Shown piece by piece: positions 10,001-16,924 of a stretch of DNA of 64,000 nt. The stretch lies in contig VOIU01000002.1 in NCBI GenBank assembly GCA_007896885.1, positions 1-64,000 of the forward strand, written 5' to 3'. Numbering within the stretch: the first letter of the stretch is position 1; every line of letters begins with the position of its first letter. The position numbers and the translations under genes were made by a program. The stretch comes from Bacteroidaceae bacterium HV4-6-C5C. Its GTDB lineage: Bacteria; Bacteroidota; Bacteroidia; Bacteroidales; Bacteroidaceae. Below the pieces are notes generated by a model. That model was not told the origin of the DNA and ran no database searches. It was given only the letters and a program-made list of their open reading frames with translations.

Positions 10001-10880
10001 TGAAGAACTTGCCAAAATCATTATTCCCACCGCAACGGGTGCGCAGGTTCCTCTGAGCGAGGTTGCCGATATAGAATACACCAAAGGAGCGCAAATGATA
10101 CAGAGTGAGAATACCTTCCTGATCGGTTATGTCATCTTCGATAAGCAAGCCGATAAAGCGGAAGTGGATGTGGTGAAGGAGGCTGACAGGATACTTAAAC
10201 AAAAGATTCAGGCAGGTGAGCTTAAATTGCCTAAAGGTGTGTCGTTTACATTTGCAGGAAATTACGAACAACAAGCCAGAGCAGCCGATCGTTTACTCAT
10301 CGTCATACCGATAAGTTTGATCATGATCCTCCTTATTCTGTATTTCAGATTTAAGACAATAACGGCTTCATTTATTCATTTTTCAGGTGTATTTGTGGCT
10401 TTTGCGGGAGGATTTATTTTGCTATGGCTTTATGGAGAGCCGTGGTTTATGAACTTCACCGTTGGCGGGGTTAATCTCCGTGATATGTTTCAGATGCACC
10501 CTATCAATCTGAGTATTGCTGTTTGGGTCGGCTTTATCGCCTTGTTTGGTATTGCCACCAACGATGGAGTATTAATGGGCACCTATATTCATGACACCTT
10601 CATTGAACGAAATCCGCATACCAAGGCAGAAATACGGGAAGCTGTGGTACACGCAGGCCTAAAAAGAGTTCGTCCGGCAGCTATGACTACTGCCACCGCC
10701 CTAATTGCTTTACTGCCCGTGTTGACCTCTACCGGTAAGGGAGCTGACATTATGATACCAATGGCCATACCGACCTTTGGTGGTATGCTGATACAGTCGA
10801 TGACAATGTTTGTTGTCCCCGTTCTGCAATGTTGGTGGAGGGAAAAAGTAATAGAGAAACATGGAAGCATAAAAGAATAA
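7056..10880 (+). CDS. cusA: CusA/CzcA-family heavy-metal RND efflux pump (Cu+/Ag+ type), enlarged
   Basis: This inner-membrane pump of a tripartite system is driven by proton influx. The three methionines that carry Cu(I)/Ag(I) in E. coli CusA appear in matching contexts: M720 (LLMPTSMP), M770 (VQMFENT) and M872 (VMLSTGMRAP). The TM4 acid pair is present (MVDIGVVFVES). The E. coli CusA relay glutamate and lysine positions read ATNDG and RPAAMT. At 1274 aa it exceeds the usual ~1040. The extra length is a membrane-rich segment (about residues 535-640) before the second half, plus a periplasmic insertion around 780-840. The channel and adaptor genes follow in the same direction. Confidence 0.92.
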   Translation: MLNRIIKYFLDNRLISILLLIVVVVWGLSTAPFNWHGGLLPRDPVPVDAIPDIGENQQIVATEWMGRSPKDIQEQVTYPLTTALLGIPGVKTIRSSSMFGMSFIYIIFNDNVEFYWSRSRILEKLNSLPSGTLPSGVQPALGPDATALGQIFWYTLEGRNPKTGKPTGGWDPEELRTIQDFYAKYSLSSAEGVSEVASIGGYVKEYQVEINPDAMRAYKVSVMEVMNAVQKSNLDIGAETIELNKVEYLVRGLGYIKNIADLENAVITVRNGVPVRVKDVAFVNLGPATRRGGLDKEGVEAVGGVVVARYGSNPMQVINNVKDKIKEMEAGLPQKTLADGTVSKVTVVPFYDRSGLIRETVGTLETALSHEILICIIVVIVLVLNLRASVIISSILPIAVLATFIIMKYVGVEANIVALSGIAIAIGVMVDIGVVFVESIIRRLEEEKDKGVPKGKALAALIYSSVSEVSGALSTAMLTTIISFLPVFAMEAQEGKLFKPLAYTKTFALLSAFMLGVAMLPTIAYYIFSWRITSKQVRKAGNIVLMAGGIGLLILTGNWASLALTLLGANNYFASHWKNKKIATYINIGIVLFTAVYYLAVEWLPVGTQARLPINLVFVVLVIAVILGILWFLVFYYERILRWCLAHRWKFMLIPLFTLLFGTLIWIGFDKTFGFVAKGFEVVGWDTFRQTHFWQASTKKFPGVGEEFMPSLNEGSFLLMPTSMPHTGIEQNLNYIETLDKRISNIPEIESSVGKWGRVNSALDPAPVQMFENTINYRPEYILDENGHREKFKVNGKGEFVLIDGSTYNLAKGFRLIPEDSLIVDAHGDYFRQWRPEIKNTNDIWQGIVNVTHLPGLTSAPKLQPIEARLVMLSTGMRAPMGVKVSGPDLESIEQGGKALEAALKSVPSVLPSTVFYDRAVGAPYVEIKLNRQSMARYGITVVDLQEVIGAAVGGMPLTTTVEGRERFPVRLRYPRELRDNPEELAKIIIPTATGAQVPLSEVADIEYTKGAQMIQSENTFLIGYVIFDKQADKAEVDVVKEADRILKQKIQAGELKLPKGVSFTFAGNYEQQARAADRLLIVIPISLIMILLILYFRFKTITASFIHFSGVFVAFAGGFILLWLYGEPWFMNFTVGGVNLRDMFQMHPINLSIAVWVGFIALFGIATNDGVLMGTYIHDTFIERNPHTKAEIREAVVHAGLKRVRPAAMTTATALIALLPVLTSTGKGADIMIPMAIPTFGGMLIQSMTMFVVPVLQCWWREKVIEKHGSIKE

Positions 10881-10891
10881 AGATATAAATT

Positions 10892-12472
10892 ATGAGAACA
10901 ACTATTCGAAAATACTTGATTCCGGCATTTCTATTGATAAGCGGATTGGGAATATCTCAATCTTCTGTATTTGCCGAAAATGCCGATTCATTGAATTATT
11001 ATTTAAAGGTGGCTGCGGGTAATAATCCCGAAGTAAAGTCGTCCTTCCACTCCTATAAGGCCGCTTTGGAGAGAATTCCTCAGGCTGGGGCTTATCAGGA
11101 TCCGGAACTTGAGATGGGATTTTTCTTGGAGCCGATGGATATAGTAGGCGGACGGCAAGTCGCCCAATTCAAGCTTATGCAAATGTTTCCGTGGTTTGGT
11201 ACGAAAAAGTCGGCACAAACAGAAGCTACCCATCGGGCTAAAATGGCGTATGAACAATTCAGAGAGACCCGTAATAATGTCTATTTGAACGTATATACTC
11301 AATGGTATTTGTTGCTGAATCTTAAGCAGCAACTCATTAATAATCGCGAAAATAAACGGATGCTGAAGCAGTTGGAAGAATTGGCTATACAACGATTCTC
11401 TTCTCCAACCGTAAGCTCTTCCAATGGTTATTCAATTCCCGCACCCACATCCCTTAAGCAGGGTGCATCTGGGATGTCCACTCGGATAGGTGCTTCTGGC
11501 GGCAGTATGCCTTCATCCGGTTCATCAACATCTTCTATGGGGGGAATGTCTGGAATGGGTAATTCGGGTACTGCTTCGTCTATGGGAGAAGGTTCCGCTT
11601 CTACCGGGAATATCGTGGGTAGTTCCGGTGTTGGGTCAAATGCAGGGATGGGAGGGATGTCCGGTATGGGAAGTTCCTCTTCGGGCATGGCAGGCGCTTC
11701 ATCCGGGATGTCCGATGTACTGCGTATCCAAATAGAAATGGCCGAAACGGATAATAATATCGAAAGCCTCCTTTCGGAAATTAAAGCCGAAACGGCAAAG
11801 TTCAACTCTTTGCTAAACAGAGCTCCTGAAAGTGCTGTGCAGATACCCGATTCTATCATACAAGTTCTCTTTCAATTGGATGAACTTTCGGTATTGAGCA
11901 AGATTGAGAGCCAGAATCCTACACTAAAGATGATTCTTGAAGAAGGATTGAGTTACGAAGCAAAACTAAAGACGGATAAGAAAATGGGTTATCCGATGCT
12001 TGGTATCGGTATGGAGTATATGCTCAATAAGAAAACCAACGAGGAAATGCTGTCAATGGGCGATATGAACGGCAAAGATATGATTATGCCTATGGTGACG
12101 GTAAGCATTCCGCTTTATAGAAATAAGTATAAGGCCATGCAGCGGGAGACGAAGTTTATGCAGGATTCCAACAAGGAGAAGTACACCAATACCTTGAACA
12201 CCTTGGAAGCCGAGCTTTATAAGACCCGTCACCAATTGGATGATGCAACTAGAAAGATAGCTTTATACGGAAGACAGGAACAATTGGCACAAAGTGCTTA
12301 TGGATTGATTATCAGGGAATATATATCGGGAAAAAGTGATCTGAACAATGTCATACAGCTTGAAAGGCAGTTGTTGGATTATCAACTCAAAAAATCGGAG
12401 GCAGTAGCAGGGTATAACACCATGGTTGCCGCCATTCAGAAACTGGTTTCTTTCAACGATATCGAATTTTAA
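10892..12472 (+). CDS. cusC: TolC/CusC-family outer-membrane channel with Met/Ser/Gly-rich insert
   Basis: The protein has an N-terminal signal peptide (to about residue 29, SVFAEN) and two TolC-type helical repeats: NPEVKSSFHSYKAALERIPQ at the front and the ISGKSDLNNVIQLERQLLDY segment at the end. This indicates an outer-membrane channel partner for the RND pump. Between the halves (about residues 180-275, bases 11430-11715) lies a low-complexity insert of repeated GMSGMG/SSGM units. The insert has many Met and Ser residues and no Cys or His, and is not part of the normal fold. It would lie in the periplasmic tunnel region and could bind Cu(I)/Ag(I) (inference). The gene starts 11 bases after the pump. 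Confidence 0.88.
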   Translation: MRTTIRKYLIPAFLLISGLGISQSSVFAENADSLNYYLKVAAGNNPEVKSSFHSYKAALERIPQAGAYQDPELEMGFFLEPMDIVGGRQVAQFKLMQMFPWFGTKKSAQTEATHRAKMAYEQFRETRNNVYLNVYTQWYLLLNLKQQLINNRENKRMLKQLEELAIQRFSSPTVSSSNGYSIPAPTSLKQGASGMSTRIGASGGSMPSSGSSTSSMGGMSGMGNSGTASSMGEGSASTGNIVGSSGVGSNAGMGGMSGMGSSSSGMAGASSGMSDVLRIQIEMAETDNNIESLLSEIKAETAKFNSLLNRAPESAVQIPDSIIQVLFQLDELSVLSKIESQNPTLKMILEEGLSYEAKLKTDKKMGYPMLGIGMEYMLNKKTNEEMLSMGDMNGKDMIMPMVTVSIPLYRNKYKAMQRETKFMQDSNKEKYTNTLNTLEAELYKTRHQLDDATRKIALYGRQEQLAQSAYGLIIREYISGKSDLNNVIQLERQLLDYQLKKSEAVAGYNTMVAAIQKLVSFNDIEF

Positions 12473-12479
12473 AAATAAC

Positions 12480-14162
12480 ATGATTATGGATACTAATAAA
12501 ATAAAGCAATTCATTCAAAAGAACTCCGTGAAATACGGTCTGATTTTCGTTGCGGGGTTATTGATCGGCTGGATGATCTTTTCCGGGAATCATTCGCAGG
12601 AAATAAAAGGTGAAGGCGTTGCTACCGCTGATAGCATGCATGCCGATAAGGACGGAATAAAGTACTGGACTTGCGCCATGCATCCGCAAATAAAGATGGA
12701 TAAACCGGGAAAATGCCCCATCTGTGGGATGGACCTTATTCCGGTGAGGAATTCCGATGCGGGAAGTCAGGCTGTAGATCCAAATGCCATTCAGTTGTCT
12801 GAGGAAGCGGTGGCTTTGGCTAATATCCAAACGACTGTGGTCAACAGACAAAACCCTGTGAAGGATATTCATTTATATGGTACGGTACAGGCTGACGAGC
12901 GATTGCTGCAATCGCAAGTGTCTTATTTCAATGGACGCATCGAGAGGCTTTATTTGAATTTTACGGGAGAAACTATTCGGAAAGGGCAGACTATTGCCGC
13001 CGTTTATTCGCCGGATTTGCTAAATGCGCAACGTGAGTTGCAGGAAGCTGCAAAAATGAAATCCATCCAACCGGCACTGCTGCAAGCTGCACGTGAAAAG
13101 TTAAGGTTGCTAAAGCTGACCGATTCGCAGATTTCAGCAATGGAACATTCCAATAACTATTCTCCGGTTATTGAGATTAAAGCGACTGCAAGTGGCGTAG
13201 TGGTAGGGAAACGAGTTAGCCAGGGCGACTATATAGGGCAGGGCAGTGTATTGTTTGATGTGGCTAATTTGTCGCGGGTTTGGGTCATGTTTGACGCTTA
13301 TGAATCCGATCTACCGTTTCTGAAAGTCGGGGATTTATTAGAATATGGCTTAAAATCAATTCCCGGAAAGCGATTCTCGGGACGGATTTCATTCATAAGC
13401 CCGATGCTTGATCCGGAAACACGTACGGTAAAGATCCGCGTGGAAGCAGCTAATCCGGGCTTGCAACTTAAGCCGGAAATGTATGCCGATGCTGTTGTAA
13501 AAGCATCATTGAAGCAGTACAATAATCAGGTTGTCATACCGAAGTCGGCGGTACTGTGGACAGGACAGCGCTCGGTGATATACGTTAAACAACCCGGGAC
13601 TTCCACTCCAGCCTTTTTAATGCGTAAAATAGAGCTAGGTCCTTCGTTGGGTGATTCTTATGTCGTTGCTTCAGGATTGACTGACGGCGAAGAGGTGGTG
13701 ACAAACGGCGTTTTTGCCATTGATGCCAGTGCACAGCTTGAAGGCAAGCAAAGCATGATGAATGCTTCCGGAACTCATCCTGTGGAGCATGATATGCAGG
13801 GTATGCAGGGACAGCATCAACACTCCGAAAAAGCGCACTCATCTGCTTCGATGGGGAATATGGAAGGGATGTCGATGCCTAAAGAAAGCAAACAAAGCAG
13901 CAAACACGTGATGATTACCGTCCAAGGTAATTGCGAGACTTGTAAAGAACGCATTGAAAAAGCGGCAAAAGGAGTCAATGGCGTACTTGTGGCAGATTGG
14001 GATCAGAACACCAAAAAGCTTCATCTGAATATTGATCCTGCCAAAACATCCGTCAATGCCGTTAGTAAGGCTGTAGCAAAGGTCGGACATGACACGGATC
14101 AATATAAAGCTGACAAAAAGACATATAATGCTTTGCCTGAGTGCTGCAAATACCGAAAATAA
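12480..14162 (+). CDS. cusB: CusB-family periplasmic adaptor with N-terminal heavy-metal-binding and C-terminal HMA domains
   Basis: The protein links the pump and the outer-membrane channel. A membrane anchor (YGLIFVAGLLIGWMIF) is followed by a heavy-metal-binding domain at about residues 62-89 (YWTCAMHPQ, CPICGMDLIPV). Then come the hairpin, lipoyl and beta-barrel domains of RND adaptors (PVIEIKATASGVVVGKRVSQ). A His/Met-rich linker (HDMQGMQGQHQHSEKAH) leads to a C-terminal HMA-like domain with GNCETC (about 477-560). The chosen ATG at 12480, seven bases after the channel gene, or the nearby ATG at 12486, is more likely than an upstream in-frame codon inside cusC. The C-terminal HMA is closely copied in the next gene. 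Confidence 0.9.
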   Translation: MIMDTNKIKQFIQKNSVKYGLIFVAGLLIGWMIFSGNHSQEIKGEGVATADSMHADKDGIKYWTCAMHPQIKMDKPGKCPICGMDLIPVRNSDAGSQAVDPNAIQLSEEAVALANIQTTVVNRQNPVKDIHLYGTVQADERLLQSQVSYFNGRIERLYLNFTGETIRKGQTIAAVYSPDLLNAQRELQEAAKMKSIQPALLQAAREKLRLLKLTDSQISAMEHSNNYSPVIEIKATASGVVVGKRVSQGDYIGQGSVLFDVANLSRVWVMFDAYESDLPFLKVGDLLEYGLKSIPGKRFSGRISFISPMLDPETRTVKIRVEAANPGLQLKPEMYADAVVKASLKQYNNQVVIPKSAVLWTGQRSVIYVKQPGTSTPAFLMRKIELGPSLGDSYVVASGLTDGEEVVTNGVFAIDASAQLEGKQSMMNASGTHPVEHDMQGMQGQHQHSEKAHSSASMGNMEGMSMPKESKQSSKHVMITVQGNCETCKERIEKAAKGVNGVLVADWDQNTKKLHLNIDPAKTSVNAVSKAVAKVGHDTDQYKADKKTYNALPECCKYRK

Positions 14163-14359
14163 GGTCGGGTGATTTATGTCTTGAATGAGGAGGGCTCCGT
14201 CAAAACTTCATATTCCGGGTCTCTATCCTTACAATAAATAATCTGAATGGGTAGATATCGGTTATTAAAGGTTTTGAAGCCCTCTGAATAAGTATAATTT
14301 TAAATATGAGTCATGTAAAAGGCTTATTATTAGTATAAACATTATTATTTATAGAAAAG

Positions 14360-14755
14360 ATGAAAAAGTTATTTTTAGCAATTATTGCAACGAGTGTATT
14401 TACTTTTGTGGCAAACGGAGCTAATCACTCTGAAATGGATAAAGTGGAAAAGGCGAATACCTCGCATAGTGTGATGGTAAACGCGGGGACTGAGAAACAC
14501 GGCATGCTCAAGGTTGAAGGTAACTGTAAGCAGTGTAAAATGCGTATTGAGGCTGCTGCAAAAAGCGTGAAGGGAGTCTCTACAGCAAATTGGGATGTCG
14601 AAAAGAAAATGCTTCATCTGAATTATGATGCTGCTCAAACCGATATGAATGCCATCAGCAAGACTGTAGCTAAAGCAGGGCATGATACCGAGAAAAATAA
14701 GGCGAATCAAAAGGCTTATGATTCTTTACCGGGCTGCTGCAAATACAGGAAGTAG
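14360..14755 (+). CDS. Secreted HMA-domain metal-binding protein, paralogue of the adaptor C-terminus
   Basis: The 131 aa protein has a signal peptide (MKKLFLAIIATSVFTFVANG) and one HMA domain with GNCKQC as the metal-binding loop. Its last ~70 residues repeat the C-terminus of the upstream CusB-like adaptor: both have the HMA core, then AVAK-x-GHDT, a K-rich stretch and the ending CCKYRK. It probably acts as a periplasmic copper chaperone feeding the efflux complex, or as a sponge (inference). The conserved CC near the end may add a second thiol site. About 200 bases separate it from the adaptor gene. Confidence 0.8.
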   Translation: MKKLFLAIIATSVFTFVANGANHSEMDKVEKANTSHSVMVNAGTEKHGMLKVEGNCKQCKMRIEAAAKSVKGVSTANWDVEKKMLHLNYDAAQTDMNAISKTVAKAGHDTEKNKANQKAYDSLPGCCKYRK

Positions 14756-14876
14756 AGGAGGTCTCTTAGACTTCCGACATAGAATATGATAGTAGTAAAA
14801 TGTCATTTTATTATGACATGTAATTCGATAAAATGAATATTTAAAGATAGAGTTTACGGGGTTCGTTATTTCAGTC

Positions 14877-14918
14877 GTGATCTGATTCCTATTCAGGTAA
14901 CGACTGAATAGGGATCAC
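14877..14918. repeat. Inverted repeat / hairpin
   Basis: A 9-bp perfect stem CCTATTCAG (14888-14896) / CTGAATAGG (14904-14912) with a 7-base loop is extended, past a bulge, by GTGATC (14877-14882) / GATCAC (14913-14918). It has no T-run, so it does not look like a plain terminator. Confidence 0.6.
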
Positions 14919-15117
14919 TCGTATACTCATCTATAATCAGTCGTTATCTGATTGTCCCCCCTTCGAGAGGCTATTCTGAATGGGGTATAATTCGGGTAAT
15001 CAGAACGATAACTAAATAAATAATAGATCTTGAAATAAAATTACATATATAGTATGAAAAATGTAATGTTTACGCTATCTTCTTTTGCTTATTGTGAGAG
15101 CTCTATTCCAAAATAAA

Positions 15118-15177
15118 AAAAATCCCCTTATTCGACCTTTTCAATTTGTGAAAGAGGAATGGAATAAGGGGATTTTT
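15118..15177. terminator. Bidirectional intrinsic terminator
   Basis: A 13-bp perfect outer stem AATCCCCTTATTC (15121-15133) / GAATAAGGGGATT (15162-15174) is flanked by an A-run on the left and a T-run on the right, with further internal pairing (CCTTTTC / GAAAGAGG). It separates the HMA gene from the convergent ABC permease gene and can serve both. Confidence 0.85.
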
Positions 15178-15224
15178 ATATAGTTTTTTAGCCGTTTCTT
15201 TATTTCCTACTGACTAAAACCTGA

Positions 15225-16184
15225 CTATCTCGGACGAATTTCCCGTCGCATGAATGTCACGTATGAAAGTGCAAAACAGACTATGGTTACTGCAATCAGT
15301 CCGGTCAGCTGTGGCCAGATGACGAGCAGACTTTGTCCCAATGGGAGAGGGCTGGGAATTGCGCCTTCCACTTGTTCCGATACTAAGGGAGCCAGACTGC
15401 GGATGTTGGGCATCAATAGTACGGAAGTAGCCTGATTGAACAGTTCGCAAGGATTGAATGACATCAAAGCCCAAATAAACTTCTGATAACCGATAGGATT
15501 AAAGTCCGGAGACATTGCTTCTTTGGGCATCATAAGCTTGGCTGTCCAGCTCACAATCATCGTGTAGAAAATACTAAAGAACAGCCAGATAGCGATCGCT
15601 GCCAAAGCTGATGTCGCTGCTTGCCTAAAGCACAAGGAAAACAGTATGGCAAGATTTAGCCAGAGCCCCACATAGAATACCGCGAGTATAAGAAAAGCTA
15701 TAATCCTGCAAAATTCCTCGGGTGTAAGGGGAAGCCCCGTTGCAATCAATCCCATTCCCATAACCATGAAACCAAGCACAAATAGCATGATGGCTATGAT
15801 TACCAATGCTGCAATAAATTTTGCATTAATCAGACAATCACGATGTATGGGCTGTGATAAAATGCGGCATAAAGTCCCTTTATTCTGTTCCGAATTCATC
15901 GCATCAAAACCCAATGCAATTCCCAATAACGGCCCCAAGAAGTTGATGAACATGACAAAGGAGGGCAGTGTCCCATCGGAGACGGTGAACAACTTTAAAA
16001 ATAAGAATGAGTTGTCTACATTGCCCGACTTTATAGCTTCGTGCATGCTAGTCAATGAGGTATAAAGCGCTCCCATGCATGTCAGGCTAATGATTGCAAG
16101 TAGAATAATGAAGCGCCAGCTACGTACATGGTCGGCTATTTCTTTATTTACTATCACCCATAAAGGTTCGTTAGCTGTGTTCAT
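15225..16184 (-). CDS. ABC-2 type (NosY-like) transporter permease
   Basis: This multi-spanning permease begins MNTANEPLWVIVNKEIADHVRSWRF. It has about six membrane segments, including FIILLAIISLTCMGALYT and a conserved E-Q-N-K-G-T-L region after the second segment, as in NosY/ABC-2 permeases. The chosen ATG at 16184 is preceded by a clear Shine-Dalgarno AAGGAGGAG about 6 bases upstream. Longer in-frame starts would run far into the ATPase gene. It overlaps the ATPase by 14 bases. The substrate is unknown. The NosD-F-Y-like arrangement next to a copper cluster makes a copper-related role possible but unproven. Confidence 0.85.
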   Translation of the reverse strand: MNTANEPLWVIVNKEIADHVRSWRFIILLAIISLTCMGALYTSLTSMHEAIKSGNVDNSFLFLKLFTVSDGTLPSFVMFINFLGPLLGIALGFDAMNSEQNKGTLCRILSQPIHRDCLINAKFIAALVIIAIMLFVLGFMVMGMGLIATGLPLTPEEFCRIIAFLILAVFYVGLWLNLAILFSLCFRQAATSALAAIAIWLFFSIFYTMIVSWTAKLMMPKEAMSPDFNPIGYQKFIWALMSFNPCELFNQATSVLLMPNIRSLAPLVSEQVEGAIPSPLPLGQSLLVIWPQLTGLIAVTIVCFALSYVTFMRREIRPR

Positions 16185-16920
16185 ACGGTTCTCCTCCTTC
16201 CTTGATAGATTCATTATACACATCGAGAAGTTTCTCATTTCTTTTCTCCATTTCTGCAAGATCAAGTTCACGCATGAGTTTGCCACGATTGAATATCCCT
16301 ACCCGGTCACAGGCTTGCTGCACCTGATCCAGATTATGGGAAGAGAATAAAACCGTTAGCGAATGTAGCCTGCTCAAATTGCGAATCATATCAATAAACT
16401 CTTGAATACCTGCAGGGTCGATGCCCGAAGTAGGTTCATCCAAAATGACGATCTCCGGATTCTTGATGAGCACATCTGCCAATCCTAGTCTTTGCCTCAT
16501 ACCGCGGGAGTATTTACCTGTCTTTTTCGACATTTGTTCTTCGAGTCCTACACGTATCATCAGTTCTTTAGCCTTTTCAATGGCTCCATCTTTGCTATAG
16601 CCGTTCAATAAAGCGGTATAGACTAAGTTGTCCAATCCACTCATGTTATCATAAAAGCCAAGATCCTCAGGTAAGTAGCCTATTTTTTGCTTCACTTCTA
16701 TGGGATGTGTGGTGGAATTGATTCCGCAGATCTCCACACTTCCTGCCGTAGGCTCTGTTAATCCTAGCATCATTAATATTGTGGTCGATTTTCCCGCACC
16801 ATTGGGACCCAATAGTCCAAATATTTCTCCTTTATGAATGGATAGGCAAATGTGGTCAACAGCAGTAAATTTACCATATTGTTTGGTCAAATCGGTAAGT
16901 ACGATCACGTGTTCGCCCAT
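16171..16920 (-). CDS. ABC transporter ATP-binding protein
   Basis: This is a single nucleotide-binding domain of about 250 aa. Walker A is GPNGAGKST, the signature is YSRGMRQRLGLA (a variant of LSGGQ), Walker B is IVILDEPTSGIDP, and the switch histidine is in SSHNL. The C-terminal extension is short. The start at 16920 is chosen because AAGGAG lies 8 bases upstream. The alternative start at 16938 would overlap the upstream gene by 14 bases. It lies between the NEW3-domain gene and the permease, all on one strand, and presumably powers that permease. Confidence 0.9.
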   Translation of the reverse strand: MGEHVIVLTDLTKQYGKFTAVDHICLSIHKGEIFGLLGPNGAGKSTTILMMLGLTEPTAGSVEICGINSTTHPIEVKQKIGYLPEDLGFYDNMSGLDNLVYTALLNGYSKDGAIEKAKELMIRVGLEEQMSKKTGKYSRGMRQRLGLADVLIKNPEIVILDEPTSGIDPAGIQEFIDMIRNLSRLHSLTVLFSSHNLDQVQQACDRVGIFNRGKLMRELDLAEMEKRNEKLLDVYNESIKEGGEPYEHS

Positions 16921-16924
16921 ATCT

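Larger units (their letters stand above)
14756..15224. other. Structured intergenic region between convergent copper and ABC operons
   Basis: 469 bases with no convincing gene. It contains a long hairpin at 14877-14918 (CCTATTCAG / CTGAATAGG core, with outer GTGATC/GATCAC pairing). An imperfect inverted pair around 14939-15013 (CGTTATCTGATT against AATCAGAACGATAAC) encloses a CCCC/GGGG pair. A strong bidirectional terminator follows at 15118-15177. Confidence 0.6.

Noticed and set aside
11428..11859. 143-codon minus-strand frame opposite cusC
   Set aside because: It is the antisense of the Gly/Ser/Met repeats, giving a Pro/Glu/Asp/Ile low-complexity product, so it is a shadow.
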